The position numbers were made by a program, and so were the translations under genes. From Corynebacterium sp. NML98-0116 (GTDB taxonomy: Bacteria; Actinomycetota; Actinomycetes; Mycobacteriales; Mycobacteriaceae), in the NCBI RefSeq assembly GCF_001767255.1, contig NZ_CP017639.1, forward strand, positions 295,406 to 359,405: 64,000 bases of DNA. The letters are read 5' to 3'. How positions within the stretch are numbered: the first letter of the stretch is position 1; every line of letters begins with the position of its first letter. This document shows positions 18,758 through 26,809 of the stretch, piece after piece. Under the pieces are notes generated by a model. That model did not search any database and was not told where the DNA came from. It worked only from the letters and a program-made list of their open reading frames with translations.

Positions 18758-19354
18758 ATGTCGCTGAATCCTCTTGAGTCCGATCCACCGGAGTTTGGCA
18801 GCCAGCCCCATTGCTACATCCCAACTGAGCATAGTGATGACGGCGGTAAACGTTGGGACGTCACCGAGGAATTCGCTGAATACATCGCGTGGCTTCGAAA
18901 AGATCGAAAAGCGCCGCGTCAATATGCGAAGGTCAGCAGGGACTTTCTTGCCAAACTTAACTGGCTAAACAGGCCTGGGAGCTGCCTCGACGAATCGGAT
19001 AACGTTGAGCTTTCGGACTCAGTCGTAAACGAGGATGGAGTACATCGAATTCCTGTAGGGAGAAAGGTTGAACCGACGCAATTGCCTAGTGATGTAAGCC
19101 TGATCTGGATGGGGGAGTTATACAGCCAGCACGACAATCCGGCGTCGGCTCACCGGGTCTACTTCAGCGATGTCTCTGACCTGGAGGGGAAACCCCGGAA
19201 ACGAGTCTTTGTGGGTGGTGGCGGCACGAAAGATCAAACGCGACAAGGTAGGCAGACAAAGGATATTGCCAGAGCCATGGTTTCGGTGACTCGATTCGCG
19301 GCTGATGAAAAGAGCCAAGTCAGACCACCCGACCCCACTATGTATGCAGATTAA
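18758..19354 (+). CDS. HigB/RelE-fold toxin-like protein (first gene of a putative TAC module)
   Basis: 198 residues from ATG 18758 (GTG 18752 possible). The C-terminal half reads SAHRVYFSDVSDLEGKPRKR, VFVGGGGTKDQTRQGRQTKD, IARAMVSVTRF. This matches the HigB/Gp49 pattern: strand RVYF, strand VFLLGG-type turn, Lys-rich segment, then DI.RA helix. The preceding LPSDVSLIWMGEL would be the xLPxxVxELR-type strand. The N-terminal 80 residues are longer than in typical HigB proteins (100-130 aa). Base composition is clearly more AT-rich than the neighbours, which suggests transfer. The gene is followed by an HTH gene and a SecB-like gene, the order of TAC loci. Assignment rests on pattern and context only. 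Confidence 0.6.
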   Translation: MSLNPLESDPPEFGSQPHCYIPTEHSDDGGKRWDVTEEFAEYIAWLRKDRKAPRQYAKVSRDFLAKLNWLNRPGSCLDESDNVELSDSVVNEDGVHRIPVGRKVEPTQLPSDVSLIWMGELYSQHDNPASAHRVYFSDVSDLEGKPRKRVFVGGGGTKDQTRQGRQTKDIARAMVSVTRFAADEKSQVRPPDPTMYAD

Positions 19355-19423
19355 GCTAGTTGGATACAATGTCAGTAAGTTAAGCTATATATTGACTTTG
19401 TTGAGATGGAGGTGAAATTCAAG

Positions 19424-19849
19424 ATGAACAGCATTCTCGATCAGTTGTATGAACAAGATAAAGCTGGCATTGACCAGCAGGAGGTGTTCATTGAGCTTAT
19501 CCACAGTATGCGGACTTTGCGTAAGGAACGTGGATTATCGCAAGAGCAAGTCGGCGAGCGAATGGGCGGATTGTCCAAGGCGAGGGTGAGCCAAATTGAA
19601 TCCATCAATCCCATATCCAACCTGCAGCTTCAAACCTTGGCGGACTACGCGGAGGCGATTGATGGTTTCGTAAGTATCGTCGTTTTTAAGCGTGATTCAT
19701 ATCCGACTATCACGGAGGAGCGTGCACGGCGAGCGCAGTATGACACTCGAGAAGCCACCTACGATGTCGAGTTGGTGAGTGAAGATATCGATTTGGCACG
19801 TGAGTTTGAAGAATATGGCACGTCGGATTTTCAACCGATACATGGGTGA
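19424..19849 (+). CDS. XRE-family HTH antitoxin with C-terminal extension
   Basis: 141 residues from ATG 19424, chosen for GGAGGTG 9 bp upstream; a weaker ATG lies at 19406. The helix-turn-helix is LSQEQVGERMGGLSKARVSQIE (about residues 39-60), continuing NLQLQTLADYAEAIDG as in HigA proteins. After about residue 95 comes a 45-residue acidic tail (YDTREATYDVELVSEDIDLAREFEEYG and on to FQPIHG) that is longer than plain HigA proteins need. In M. tuberculosis TAC the antitoxin has such a tail, bound by the SecB-like chaperone. The gene overlaps the next one by 4 bp (GTGA). Confidence 0.8.
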   Translation: MNSILDQLYEQDKAGIDQQEVFIELIHSMRTLRKERGLSQEQVGERMGGLSKARVSQIESINPISNLQLQTLADYAEAIDGFVSIVVFKRDSYPTITEERARRAQYDTREATYDVELVSEDIDLAREFEEYGTSDFQPIHG

Positions 19850-20310
19850 TTCAAGTGGTCGACAATGTCTATGAACTGTCCAACAGGTTCTTTAGCCACT
19901 CAACTTTTAGCACTCCCGCAGTGGCAGTGTTTCCAACGCCGAACAGTCCCAATCCTCATGGAAAGGCCCCTTTGAGCCTCGGCGCACAGCTTCCGACGCT
20001 TAATGAGGCAAACGCTCAAGATGAGGTGAAGGTTCGGTTGAACCTTGCTTTAAATGAGCCGGGGAAGGTGTATTACACCGTTCAGGCTGAAGGTGTGTGG
20101 GATAAACGAGATGATAGCCCCCAATTCGACTTGGGTGCATGGGAAACGTTTGTCTGCGATATCGCCCTTCCGCAGCTCTTTGCTGTTTGTAAATATGAAC
20201 AGGTGGCGTTGACTCGTAGCCGCCAACTGATTCATGCTCGCTTTTCGCTCGAGACTGAACGCCGATTTATCGATGGTATGAGGCAGCGCCTGCGTATTGA
20301 AAATTCCTGA
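19846..20310 (+). CDS. SecB-like chaperone (third gene of putative TAC module)
   Basis: 154 residues starting at GTG 19846. The second half has the order of a SecB fold: strand EVKVRLNLALN, strand KVYYTVQAEGVWDKR, then a helix WETFVCDIALPQLFAVCKYE followed by LTRSRQLIHARFSLE. Compare the VxxxGxF ... LFPYxRExI pattern of SecB. The N-terminal half (ELSNRFFSHSTFSTPAVAVF) is less recognisable. The 4-bp overlap with the antitoxin and the third position in the operon fit TAC systems such as Rv1955-Rv1957, where a SecB-like chaperone stabilises the antitoxin. Absence of close family motifs keeps confidence moderate. Confidence 0.55.
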   Translation: MIQVVDNVYELSNRFFSHSTFSTPAVAVFPTPNSPNPHGKAPLSLGAQLPTLNEANAQDEVKVRLNLALNEPGKVYYTVQAEGVWDKRDDSPQFDLGAWETFVCDIALPQLFAVCKYEQVALTRSRQLIHARFSLETERRFIDGMRQRLRIENS

Positions 20311-20434
20311 TGTGGCGCTCGAGCTGGTCGCTTTATAGATCGACGTACTTGAGGAGAACGCGCCGGAGTTTCCGTCGGTCTACCTCAGCTTCTGTGTAGA
20401 GAACCAGAAGTCAACAAACCTATATCAACCGTAC

Positions 20435-20465
20435 GAACGCCCCCATTGAGGGGCGTTCTGTGTTT
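20435..20465 (+). terminator. rho-independent terminator after the TAC-like module
   Basis: Perfect 9-bp stem GAACGCCCC / GGGGCGTTC with loop CATTGA, followed by TGTGTTTG. Confidence 0.75.
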
Positions 20466-20967
20466 GCAGGGAAGTTTTCGCCCACACTTTGCCCGATTTT
20501 TGTCCAGGAAAACTCGGAGAGAAACTCCTTTTGGCAATTGCTAGGCGAGCCGTCGAGCTAAAGGTCTGACGCAAATGCTGTGAGCGCTACGTTTATGTTT
20601 CGGTGGATGTGTTTGAGTTTTATTGCTGTTGAGCCTCAAGGAATGTTCGACGGTAATCTGCTTGGCTGCTGTCGAAAATCACAAGAAATAGGGCCGTTAT
20701 CAATCCATTCTTAAAACGCTTTAACCAAAAGAAAAGTAACCGGCCGGGGAAGAGGCTTCAGTTTGAGTCGATGCAGGCTGCCGTGGATAACGGCCGAATA
20801 GGCGCTGAATCTGGGTGAAATTGCGCAAGTTTCTTGCGAAAAAGGATTCCAGGAACGGTGCATTCCTGTCGATATTGTTTAGTTTCGGGAAAGGTCTGTG
20901 CACCTTATTGACGGGCACGGACACAACTTTCTGGACATTCAGATCTTCGGGAAGAAGGAAGAAACAT
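20466..20967. other. AT-rich leader region upstream of surface protein 2
   Basis: About 500 bp without a gene. It contains a perfect 10-bp inverted repeat, GGCCGTTATC (20692-20701) and GATAACGGCC (20786-20795), and the local repeat TTGCGCAAGTTTCTTGCGAA (starting about 20821). AAGAAGGAAG (20952-20961) is the ribosome site of the next gene. No clear sigma-A promoter could be fixed. Confidence 0.5.
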
Positions 20968-23900
20968 ATGCGAAAGAGCATCACGGCACGTCGCGGTACT
21001 TCGATTGCTGCCGCGGCGTTGTCCTTTGCACTGGTGGCCCCGCTGGCTCAACCTGTTGCGTTTGCACAAGACAACCCTCCTGCAGTTGCCGGTGCTGACG
21101 CCAACAAGGAAGCGCAGCAAGCAGCAGCGAACGATGCCGATCCGTACGGCGCGATCTATTCGCCCGGCGTCAGCGGCGGAAAGCACACAATTAGCGGTAA
21201 CGCCATGGTCTTCGACCAGCTACCGGGTAGCTCATGGGGTCCGAGCTTGCCAGAGTATGGCAAAGCGCTGCCAGCTGTGAACTCAGGAACCGGCGCAAAC
21301 TTCAAAGGCGCTACCGTATACGCGCAGTGGTTTGAAAAGCCAGACAAGTCGGCCACCGGTGGCGAACCCAATGTGGCTTCACCTATCTATAAAACGACGG
21401 TCAATGAAGACGGCACGTTTGCGATTAATATGCGTCCGTACCTGGATCCGACAGGCCAATATCGCGAGTTTTGGGCGCAGTACGCTTTCACTGCAGGAAT
21501 GCGTGGACAGCGGGTAAAGATCTGGGTTGATGGGTACGATCGCAACGAGTTCCGCGCTGCGCGTGGCTACGGTGAGCGCGTGATGCCTGATGGGACGGTT
21601 ATTGATACCACTGGTGGTGTCTACTGGAATACCCCGACTGGTTATGTGTCTAGCGCGCACCAGCTCTTCGTCCGTAAGTCGAAGCCCGAGGAGATGCTTG
21701 GGTCAGAATCCGGATGGCGAGAGGTCTCGGAGCAAGAAAAGAAGATGCCGTGGTCGAACGGCGGAGCCATTACAGGTAAAGCGTACTGGAACCTGAACCA
21801 AGGTCTGGGCAAACAAGCTCAGAAAGATCTGGCTGGTCCAAGCGGTGACCGTAAGGTCAAGGGGCTGAAGGTTGTCGGTGCGTATCTCTCTGACAAGGCA
21901 GTGAACGCGATTACCAAATACGCTGAGGAGAACCGTGGATCAGAGTTCCAGGACCACACCCTCCGCGGTGCGGGTTGGGATATCCAGGATGAGACGAAAC
22001 TCCAAGCGTGGATTCGCGACCAGATCAAGCAAAACCCTGATTGGATTGCAGAAAAGGTCACCACGACGACGGACGGTAATGGTGAATACCGTCTGCAGTT
22101 CAAGGGAACCTACGGTATCTCGCCGAACAAACCGGGGTATGTTCCGGAGGAGCTGGCGGGCACGGTAGCGAAGGACGCCGCCGATGGCACGTTCACTCCG
22201 AATGCCCTGTACCTCTACGCTGATGCCAAACACGTGAACTGGGACTGGATGTACGTGGAGGCTCCTGACCTGCCAGAGGGAACGTCCAACATGGGCGCTT
22301 GGCGTGGAAACGTGTGGCAGGGGTTGACGTCCACAAACTGGGGTGTGTCGAACCTGGCGACGTCTGAGCCGGCCGATCAATTCGATATGCGTGGTATGCA
22401 AGCAGTACTCCGCACCCCTAACTACAACATTTCGTCGTGGGACATGGTTCTGTTCCCGAACCGAATCAATTTCGAAGTAGCAAAGTACGATTCGAAGACG
22501 AAGTTCGCGCGGAAGGGTGACTCTACGTTCGCGCAGACCGCCAGCTTGCCAGCGGCGGATATGAACGCGTTGTATGAGGTTGAGTGGACGGACTCGAACG
22601 GCAAGGTCCTGCAGGTCTGCAAGGGTGCCGATTCGTCAGGCAAGCTGCTTCCGAGTGGTGAGGGCAATGGTCTCACTGCGTCCTCTGCCGGGACGTTGCC
22701 GAACTGCCCCGTGAGTGTTCCTGAGGACCTCAAGGAAAAGACCATCTACACGGCGACGCTGTATGGCTTGGACGAGAACGGCGCACGTATCCCGCTTGGG
22801 TCCGACTCGTTCACCGCCGTGGTTGGCATCGCGGCAGAGGTCGGGCCGGAGTACAAGGAGACCCCTGCACGCATCGGCGAGGAAACCTCGTCGAAGCCTG
22901 CGACGTTTGTTGACCTCGAAACGGGTGAGGCGATCCCTGCTGATGACAAACGCTTAGAGGGCGCAACGTTTGAGGTCGTCGAGGATGCGATCCCAGAGGG
23001 CTGGGTCGTGGCTGTCGACCCGAAGACCGGTGCAGTCACATTCACGGCTGGTCCGAACGGACGTGACGGCCATGCGCTCAAGCCTGGTGATATTGAAGAA
23101 ATCCCGGTCCGAGTCACATACTCCGACGGTACGACGAACGGCGCGATTGCGCCTGTGCGTATTGCGGGTGAACGCGACGAAGTTGAACCAGCCTACGATG
23201 AGCAGCGTGTGGTTCCAGGAACACCTGCTTCGACTGAGCCAAAGTTCTTTGCTCAGCAGCTTGATGGAACTGTTACAGAGACCGCCGTTGAGCATCCTGA
23301 AGGTGTTTCGTTCAAGAAGGATCCAGCCTTTGAAACCCCGGCCGGGTACACGGTTGATGTAGATCCCGCGACCGGAAAGGTCACGGTGACTGCTCCGGAG
23401 AAGCCTGCCGATGACACAGCTGAGGTTGTCACGGTGCCCGTCGTTGTTACCTACAAGGACGGCACGGAAGATACCGTTGAGGCGGTGTTCAAGCTTGACA
23501 CTGATGGTGACGGTGAGCCGGATGTCACGGATAAGGATGACGACGGCGACGGTATCGATGACGTCGATGAAGAGAAGGCTGGCACGAAATCGAAGGATGC
23601 AAACTCTGCGCCGTCGAGTATCGAAGATATTGACGACGCCACAGTCACCGTCCGCGAACCCATTACTCCGATCGCAGTGGTGGTTGAGAAGCTACCAACT
23701 GGTGGTTCCGTTGAGGTCACGGGGCTGCCGGATGGCCTGAAGTACAACAAGGAGACGGGCCAGATTGAGGGCACTCCGACAACGCCGGCGCCGAAGGATG
23801 AGCCTGCTGAGGTGACCGTGAAGGTTCTCGGCGAGGACGGCGAGCCGGTCGTTGATAAGGATGGCAAGCCGGTTGAGAAGACCTTTAAGATCACGGTGCA

Positions 23901-26271
23901 AAGCCAGGCAGGTAAGTACGACCCGCAGGGCAAGGACCAGGAGGTTGCGAAGAACGCCGAGCCGAAGGCTGAGGACTCGATCGCAAACAAGGACGAGCTT
24001 CCGGAGGGCACCAAGTACTCCTGGAAGGATGCTCCGAAGACTGACACCTCTGGTGACAAGAAGGCTGTCGTTGTTGTGACCTACCCGGATGGTTCCACCG
24101 ATGAGGTGCCGGTGACCGTGAAGGTTGCCAAGGATCAGGCTGAGCAGTTCGACCCGGAGGGTAAGGATCAGACGGTTGAGACCGGCAAGAAGCCGGAACC
24201 GAAGGACAACGTCAAGGATGCGGATAGCCTGCCGAAGGGCACGACGTTCAAGTACAAGGAAGACCCGGATACCACTACCGCTGGCAACAAGCCGGTCACG
24301 GTCATCGTGACCTACCCGGATGGTTCCACCGACGAGGTACAGGCCACCGTGAAGGTGGAGGATCCGAAGAAGGAGGATCCGAAGCCGCAGCCGAAGAAGT
24401 CCGACGCTGACACCTATGATCCGCAGGGTAAGGATCAGACGGTTGAGACCGGCAAGAAGCCGGAACCGAAGGACAATGTCGAGGACGCTGACAGCCTACC
24501 GAAGGGCACGACGTTCAAGTACAAGGAAGATCCGGACACCTCTACCGCTGGCGACAAGCCGGTCACGGTTATCGTGACCTACCCGGATGGTTCCACCGAC
24601 GAGGTGCAGGCCACCGTGAAGGTGGAGGATCCGAAGAAGGAGGAGCCGAAGCCGCAGCCGGAGCAGCCGAAGAAGTCGGACGCCGACACCTACGAGCCGC
24701 AAGTCCAGGACAAGACCGTCGCGCCGAATGAGGTCCCTGAGGCAAAGGATCACGTCACCAACATCGACGAGCTGCCGGAGGGCACGACCTTCGAGTACGA
24801 AAAGACACCGGACACCTCCACTGAGGGTGACAAGCCGGTGACCATCGTCGCCACTTACCCGGATGGCACCACCGACAAGGTCAACGCTAACGTCAAGGTG
24901 CAGAAGAACGCGACCGACGCCGACAAGAACGACCCGCAGGGCCAAGACCAGAAGGTCAAGACCGGCGGCACCCCGGACGCGAAGGGCAACATCAAGGACG
25001 CGGACAGCCTGCCAAAGGGCACGTCGTTTAAGTACAAGGAGAACCCGGACACCTCGAAGCCGGGCGTCTACGACGTCACTGTTGTTGTGACCTACCCGGA
25101 CGGCTCTACCGACGAGGTGCAGACGACCATCACTGTCGGCACCGACGCTGAGCGTTTCGTGCCGGAGTACGACAAGGTCACGGGCGTTCCGGTTGATGGT
25201 GAGAAGAACACCAACGACCCGTTCGGTACCAAGGCTCCGGTGAAGAGTGCTGAGGTGAAGAAGCCTGAGGGTGCTGAGAAGTGGGCGTTCACCCCGCAGG
25301 AAAACGGCGTGCTCACAGCGAAGGCGCCGTCGATGAAGGATGTTTCTGACGAGTTCAAGGCGAAGCTGCCGGAACTCAAGAGCTCTGACGTCGAGAAGCG
25401 TTGGGATAAGTTCTTCGAGACGTTCAAACCGTTCGCTCGCCCGGCTGTCGAGGTTGACTTCACCTACGAAGACGACTCGACGAACAGCGCGACCGCCAAC
25501 TTCGACCTGATCGGCAAGGACGGCAAGTCGCTGCTGGATCCGAATGGCGACTTCGACGGTGACGGCGTCACGAATGAAGCTGAGGTCAAGGCTGGCTCCG
25601 ACCCTGCGAACGACGGCGAGAAGCCGGACACCACCGCGCCGACGGTGAACCCGATTACGGCTGGTGACACGAAGATCTCCGGCAAGGGCGACCGCCCGAA
25701 CGAGACAATCATTGTCACGTTGCCGAATGGTAAGGAACTTGAGGCCACGACCGACGCGAACGGCAACTGGTCCGTGAATCTGCCAAAGGGCGTTGAGCTC
25801 AAGCAGGGCGACAAGGTCAACGTGAGGGACGGCCATGACAATAAGGCGAAGACCGTCACGGTTGCTGGCAAGGTCAACGCTGGAGCCTGCGCAGCGACTG
25901 CTGTGGGCTTCGGTCTGCCGCTGATCGCGCTGCTGCCACTGGGTCTGGCTTCCCAGATTCAGATCCCGGTCCTGAGTGACCTCGCTGGTCAAGTTGAGGC
26001 TCAGCTGCAGGCTGCGAACACCCGCATCCAGCAGCAGGCTGGCATCTTCAACCCGGAGATGGCACGTCAGGCGGAGCGCATCAACGCCCAGCTGCGCACC
26101 GTCGGTGCGGACCTCGGCATGGTTGTCGCTGGCATCGCGCTGATCGCTGCTGGTGTCCTGGCAGGCACGTTCATTTACGATGCCTGCAAGCCCGGCGGAC
26201 CAAGCTCCTCTGTGAAGGATCTGGAGCTGAAGGGCTCCTCCGGAAAGTCGGTGAAGCTGTCCTCGAAGTAG
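20968..26271 (+). CDS. large secreted surface protein 2 with Rib-type YPDGS repeats
   Basis: 1767 residues from ATG 20968. Signal peptide MRKSITARRGTSIAAAALSF to VAFA|Q (about 34). N-domain to about 560, related to surface protein 1 (VVGAYLSDKAV, DWIAEKVTTTTDGNGEYRLQFKGTYG, HVNWDWMYVEAP). Then Ig-like modules, a calcium-binding stretch DTDGDGEPDVTDKDDDGDGIDD (about 840-862), a He_PIG-like module, five Rib-type repeats (starting near 23919, 24153, 24420, 24702 and 24930), each ending YPDG[ST]TD, a Lys/Pro spacer, a further DPNGDFDGDGVTNEAEV site, one Big_6-like Ig domain (TAPTVNPITAGDTKISGKGD) and the C-terminal anchor between Cys residues (GACAAT ... YDAC). It ends at a TAG that appears to cut off a tail retained in surface protein 3. 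Confidence 0.9.
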   Translation: MRKSITARRGTSIAAAALSFALVAPLAQPVAFAQDNPPAVAGADANKEAQQAAANDADPYGAIYSPGVSGGKHTISGNAMVFDQLPGSSWGPSLPEYGKALPAVNSGTGANFKGATVYAQWFEKPDKSATGGEPNVASPIYKTTVNEDGTFAINMRPYLDPTGQYREFWAQYAFTAGMRGQRVKIWVDGYDRNEFRAARGYGERVMPDGTVIDTTGGVYWNTPTGYVSSAHQLFVRKSKPEEMLGSESGWREVSEQEKKMPWSNGGAITGKAYWNLNQGLGKQAQKDLAGPSGDRKVKGLKVVGAYLSDKAVNAITKYAEENRGSEFQDHTLRGAGWDIQDETKLQAWIRDQIKQNPDWIAEKVTTTTDGNGEYRLQFKGTYGISPNKPGYVPEELAGTVAKDAADGTFTPNALYLYADAKHVNWDWMYVEAPDLPEGTSNMGAWRGNVWQGLTSTNWGVSNLATSEPADQFDMRGMQAVLRTPNYNISSWDMVLFPNRINFEVAKYDSKTKFARKGDSTFAQTASLPAADMNALYEVEWTDSNGKVLQVCKGADSSGKLLPSGEGNGLTASSAGTLPNCPVSVPEDLKEKTIYTATLYGLDENGARIPLGSDSFTAVVGIAAEVGPEYKETPARIGEETSSKPATFVDLETGEAIPADDKRLEGATFEVVEDAIPEGWVVAVDPKTGAVTFTAGPNGRDGHALKPGDIEEIPVRVTYSDGTTNGAIAPVRIAGERDEVEPAYDEQRVVPGTPASTEPKFFAQQLDGTVTETAVEHPEGVSFKKDPAFETPAGYTVDVDPATGKVTVTAPEKPADDTAEVVTVPVVVTYKDGTEDTVEAVFKLDTDGDGEPDVTDKDDDGDGIDDVDEEKAGTKSKDANSAPSSIEDIDDATVTVREPITPIAVVVEKLPTGGSVEVTGLPDGLKYNKETGQIEGTPTTPAPKDEPAEVTVKVLGEDGEPVVDKDGKPVEKTFKITVQSQAGKYDPQGKDQEVAKNAEPKAEDSIANKDELPEGTKYSWKDAPKTDTSGDKKAVVVVTYPDGSTDEVPVTVKVAKDQAEQFDPEGKDQTVETGKKPEPKDNVKDADSLPKGTTFKYKEDPDTTTAGNKPVTVIVTYPDGSTDEVQATVKVEDPKKEDPKPQPKKSDADTYDPQGKDQTVETGKKPEPKDNVEDADSLPKGTTFKYKEDPDTSTAGDKPVTVIVTYPDGSTDEVQATVKVEDPKKEEPKPQPEQPKKSDADTYEPQVQDKTVAPNEVPEAKDHVTNIDELPEGTTFEYEKTPDTSTEGDKPVTIVATYPDGTTDKVNANVKVQKNATDADKNDPQGQDQKVKTGGTPDAKGNIKDADSLPKGTSFKYKENPDTSKPGVYDVTVVVTYPDGSTDEVQTTITVGTDAERFVPEYDKVTGVPVDGEKNTNDPFGTKAPVKSAEVKKPEGAEKWAFTPQENGVLTAKAPSMKDVSDEFKAKLPELKSSDVEKRWDKFFETFKPFARPAVEVDFTYEDDSTNSATANFDLIGKDGKSLLDPNGDFDGDGVTNEAEVKAGSDPANDGEKPDTTAPTVNPITAGDTKISGKGDRPNETIIVTLPNGKELEATTDANGNWSVNLPKGVELKQGDKVNVRDGHDNKAKTVTVAGKVNAGACAATAVGFGLPLIALLPLGLASQIQIPVLSDLAGQVEAQLQAANTRIQQQAGIFNPEMARQAERINAQLRTVGADLGMVVAGIALIAAGVLAGTFIYDACKPGGPSSSVKDLELKGSSGKSVKLSSK

Positions 26272-26331
26272 GACAACAACGTATCGACGTCCACTCCGAA
26301 AGCACCTGAAACCGATACGCCGAAGACATAA
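26272..26331 (+). pseudogene. former C-terminal tail of surface protein 2, now untranslated
   Basis: After the TAG at 26269-26271 the same frame stays open for 19 codons, reading DNNVSTSTPKAPETDTPKT before TAA at 26329-26331. Surface protein 3 continues at the same place as SSKKDDAKATATPKK. A single AAG-to-TAG change would explain the shorter end. Confidence 0.5.
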
Positions 26332-26342
26332 AAGGATGGTGA

Positions 26343-26377
26343 TGTAGCCTCCTCCCCCATACAGGGGGCTACATTTC
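26343..26377 (+). terminator. terminator after surface protein 2
   Basis: Stem TGTAGCC / GGCTACA with inner CCCCC / GGGGG, followed by TTTCG. Confidence 0.65.
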
Positions 26378-26809
26378 GTAAATCTTGCCTAAAGTCTTGG
26401 TAAGAAAATTACAGTTGTTGCCTATTGTGTTTACTGCAATAGGTAGCAACTTTTACTTTTGCGTAATTGGCCGTAATTGTGTCGACAATTATTAACATTT
26501 GTCTTCCAGTTTAATTGAACTGGTCCTATTGGAACTGCGTCGATGAGTTCCATTTATAGTGACCAAAATGTATCACTAGAAAAAATTACTACATTCCACC
26601 TGTGCTTATCTGACATTTGTACTTCTTTGTGGTTGGGAATTAGAAAAGCCCTGTGGGGGTCCTGCATTTTCCATAGATTGATACAATTTACAGCGAGTGA
26701 CTAATCGTTGACCACTGTCTACGTCCACCACCTGCAGTTTTGTGGTTTTACTAGACCTTGGCTGACAGGTAGGTGGTCACATTGATTAGATCATATGGAA
26801 GGAATGTTT
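26378..26809. other. AT-rich upstream region of surface protein 3 with several short palindromes
   Basis: About 430 bp, the most AT-rich part of the window, no gene. Palindromic motifs include AATTGTGTCGACAATT, CCAGTTTAATTGAACTGG (26506-26523) and a GTTGCCTATTG / CAATAGGTAGCAAC pair. These could be regulator sites or RNA hairpins. GGAAGGA (26797-26803) is the ribosome site for ATG 26810. Confidence 0.5.
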
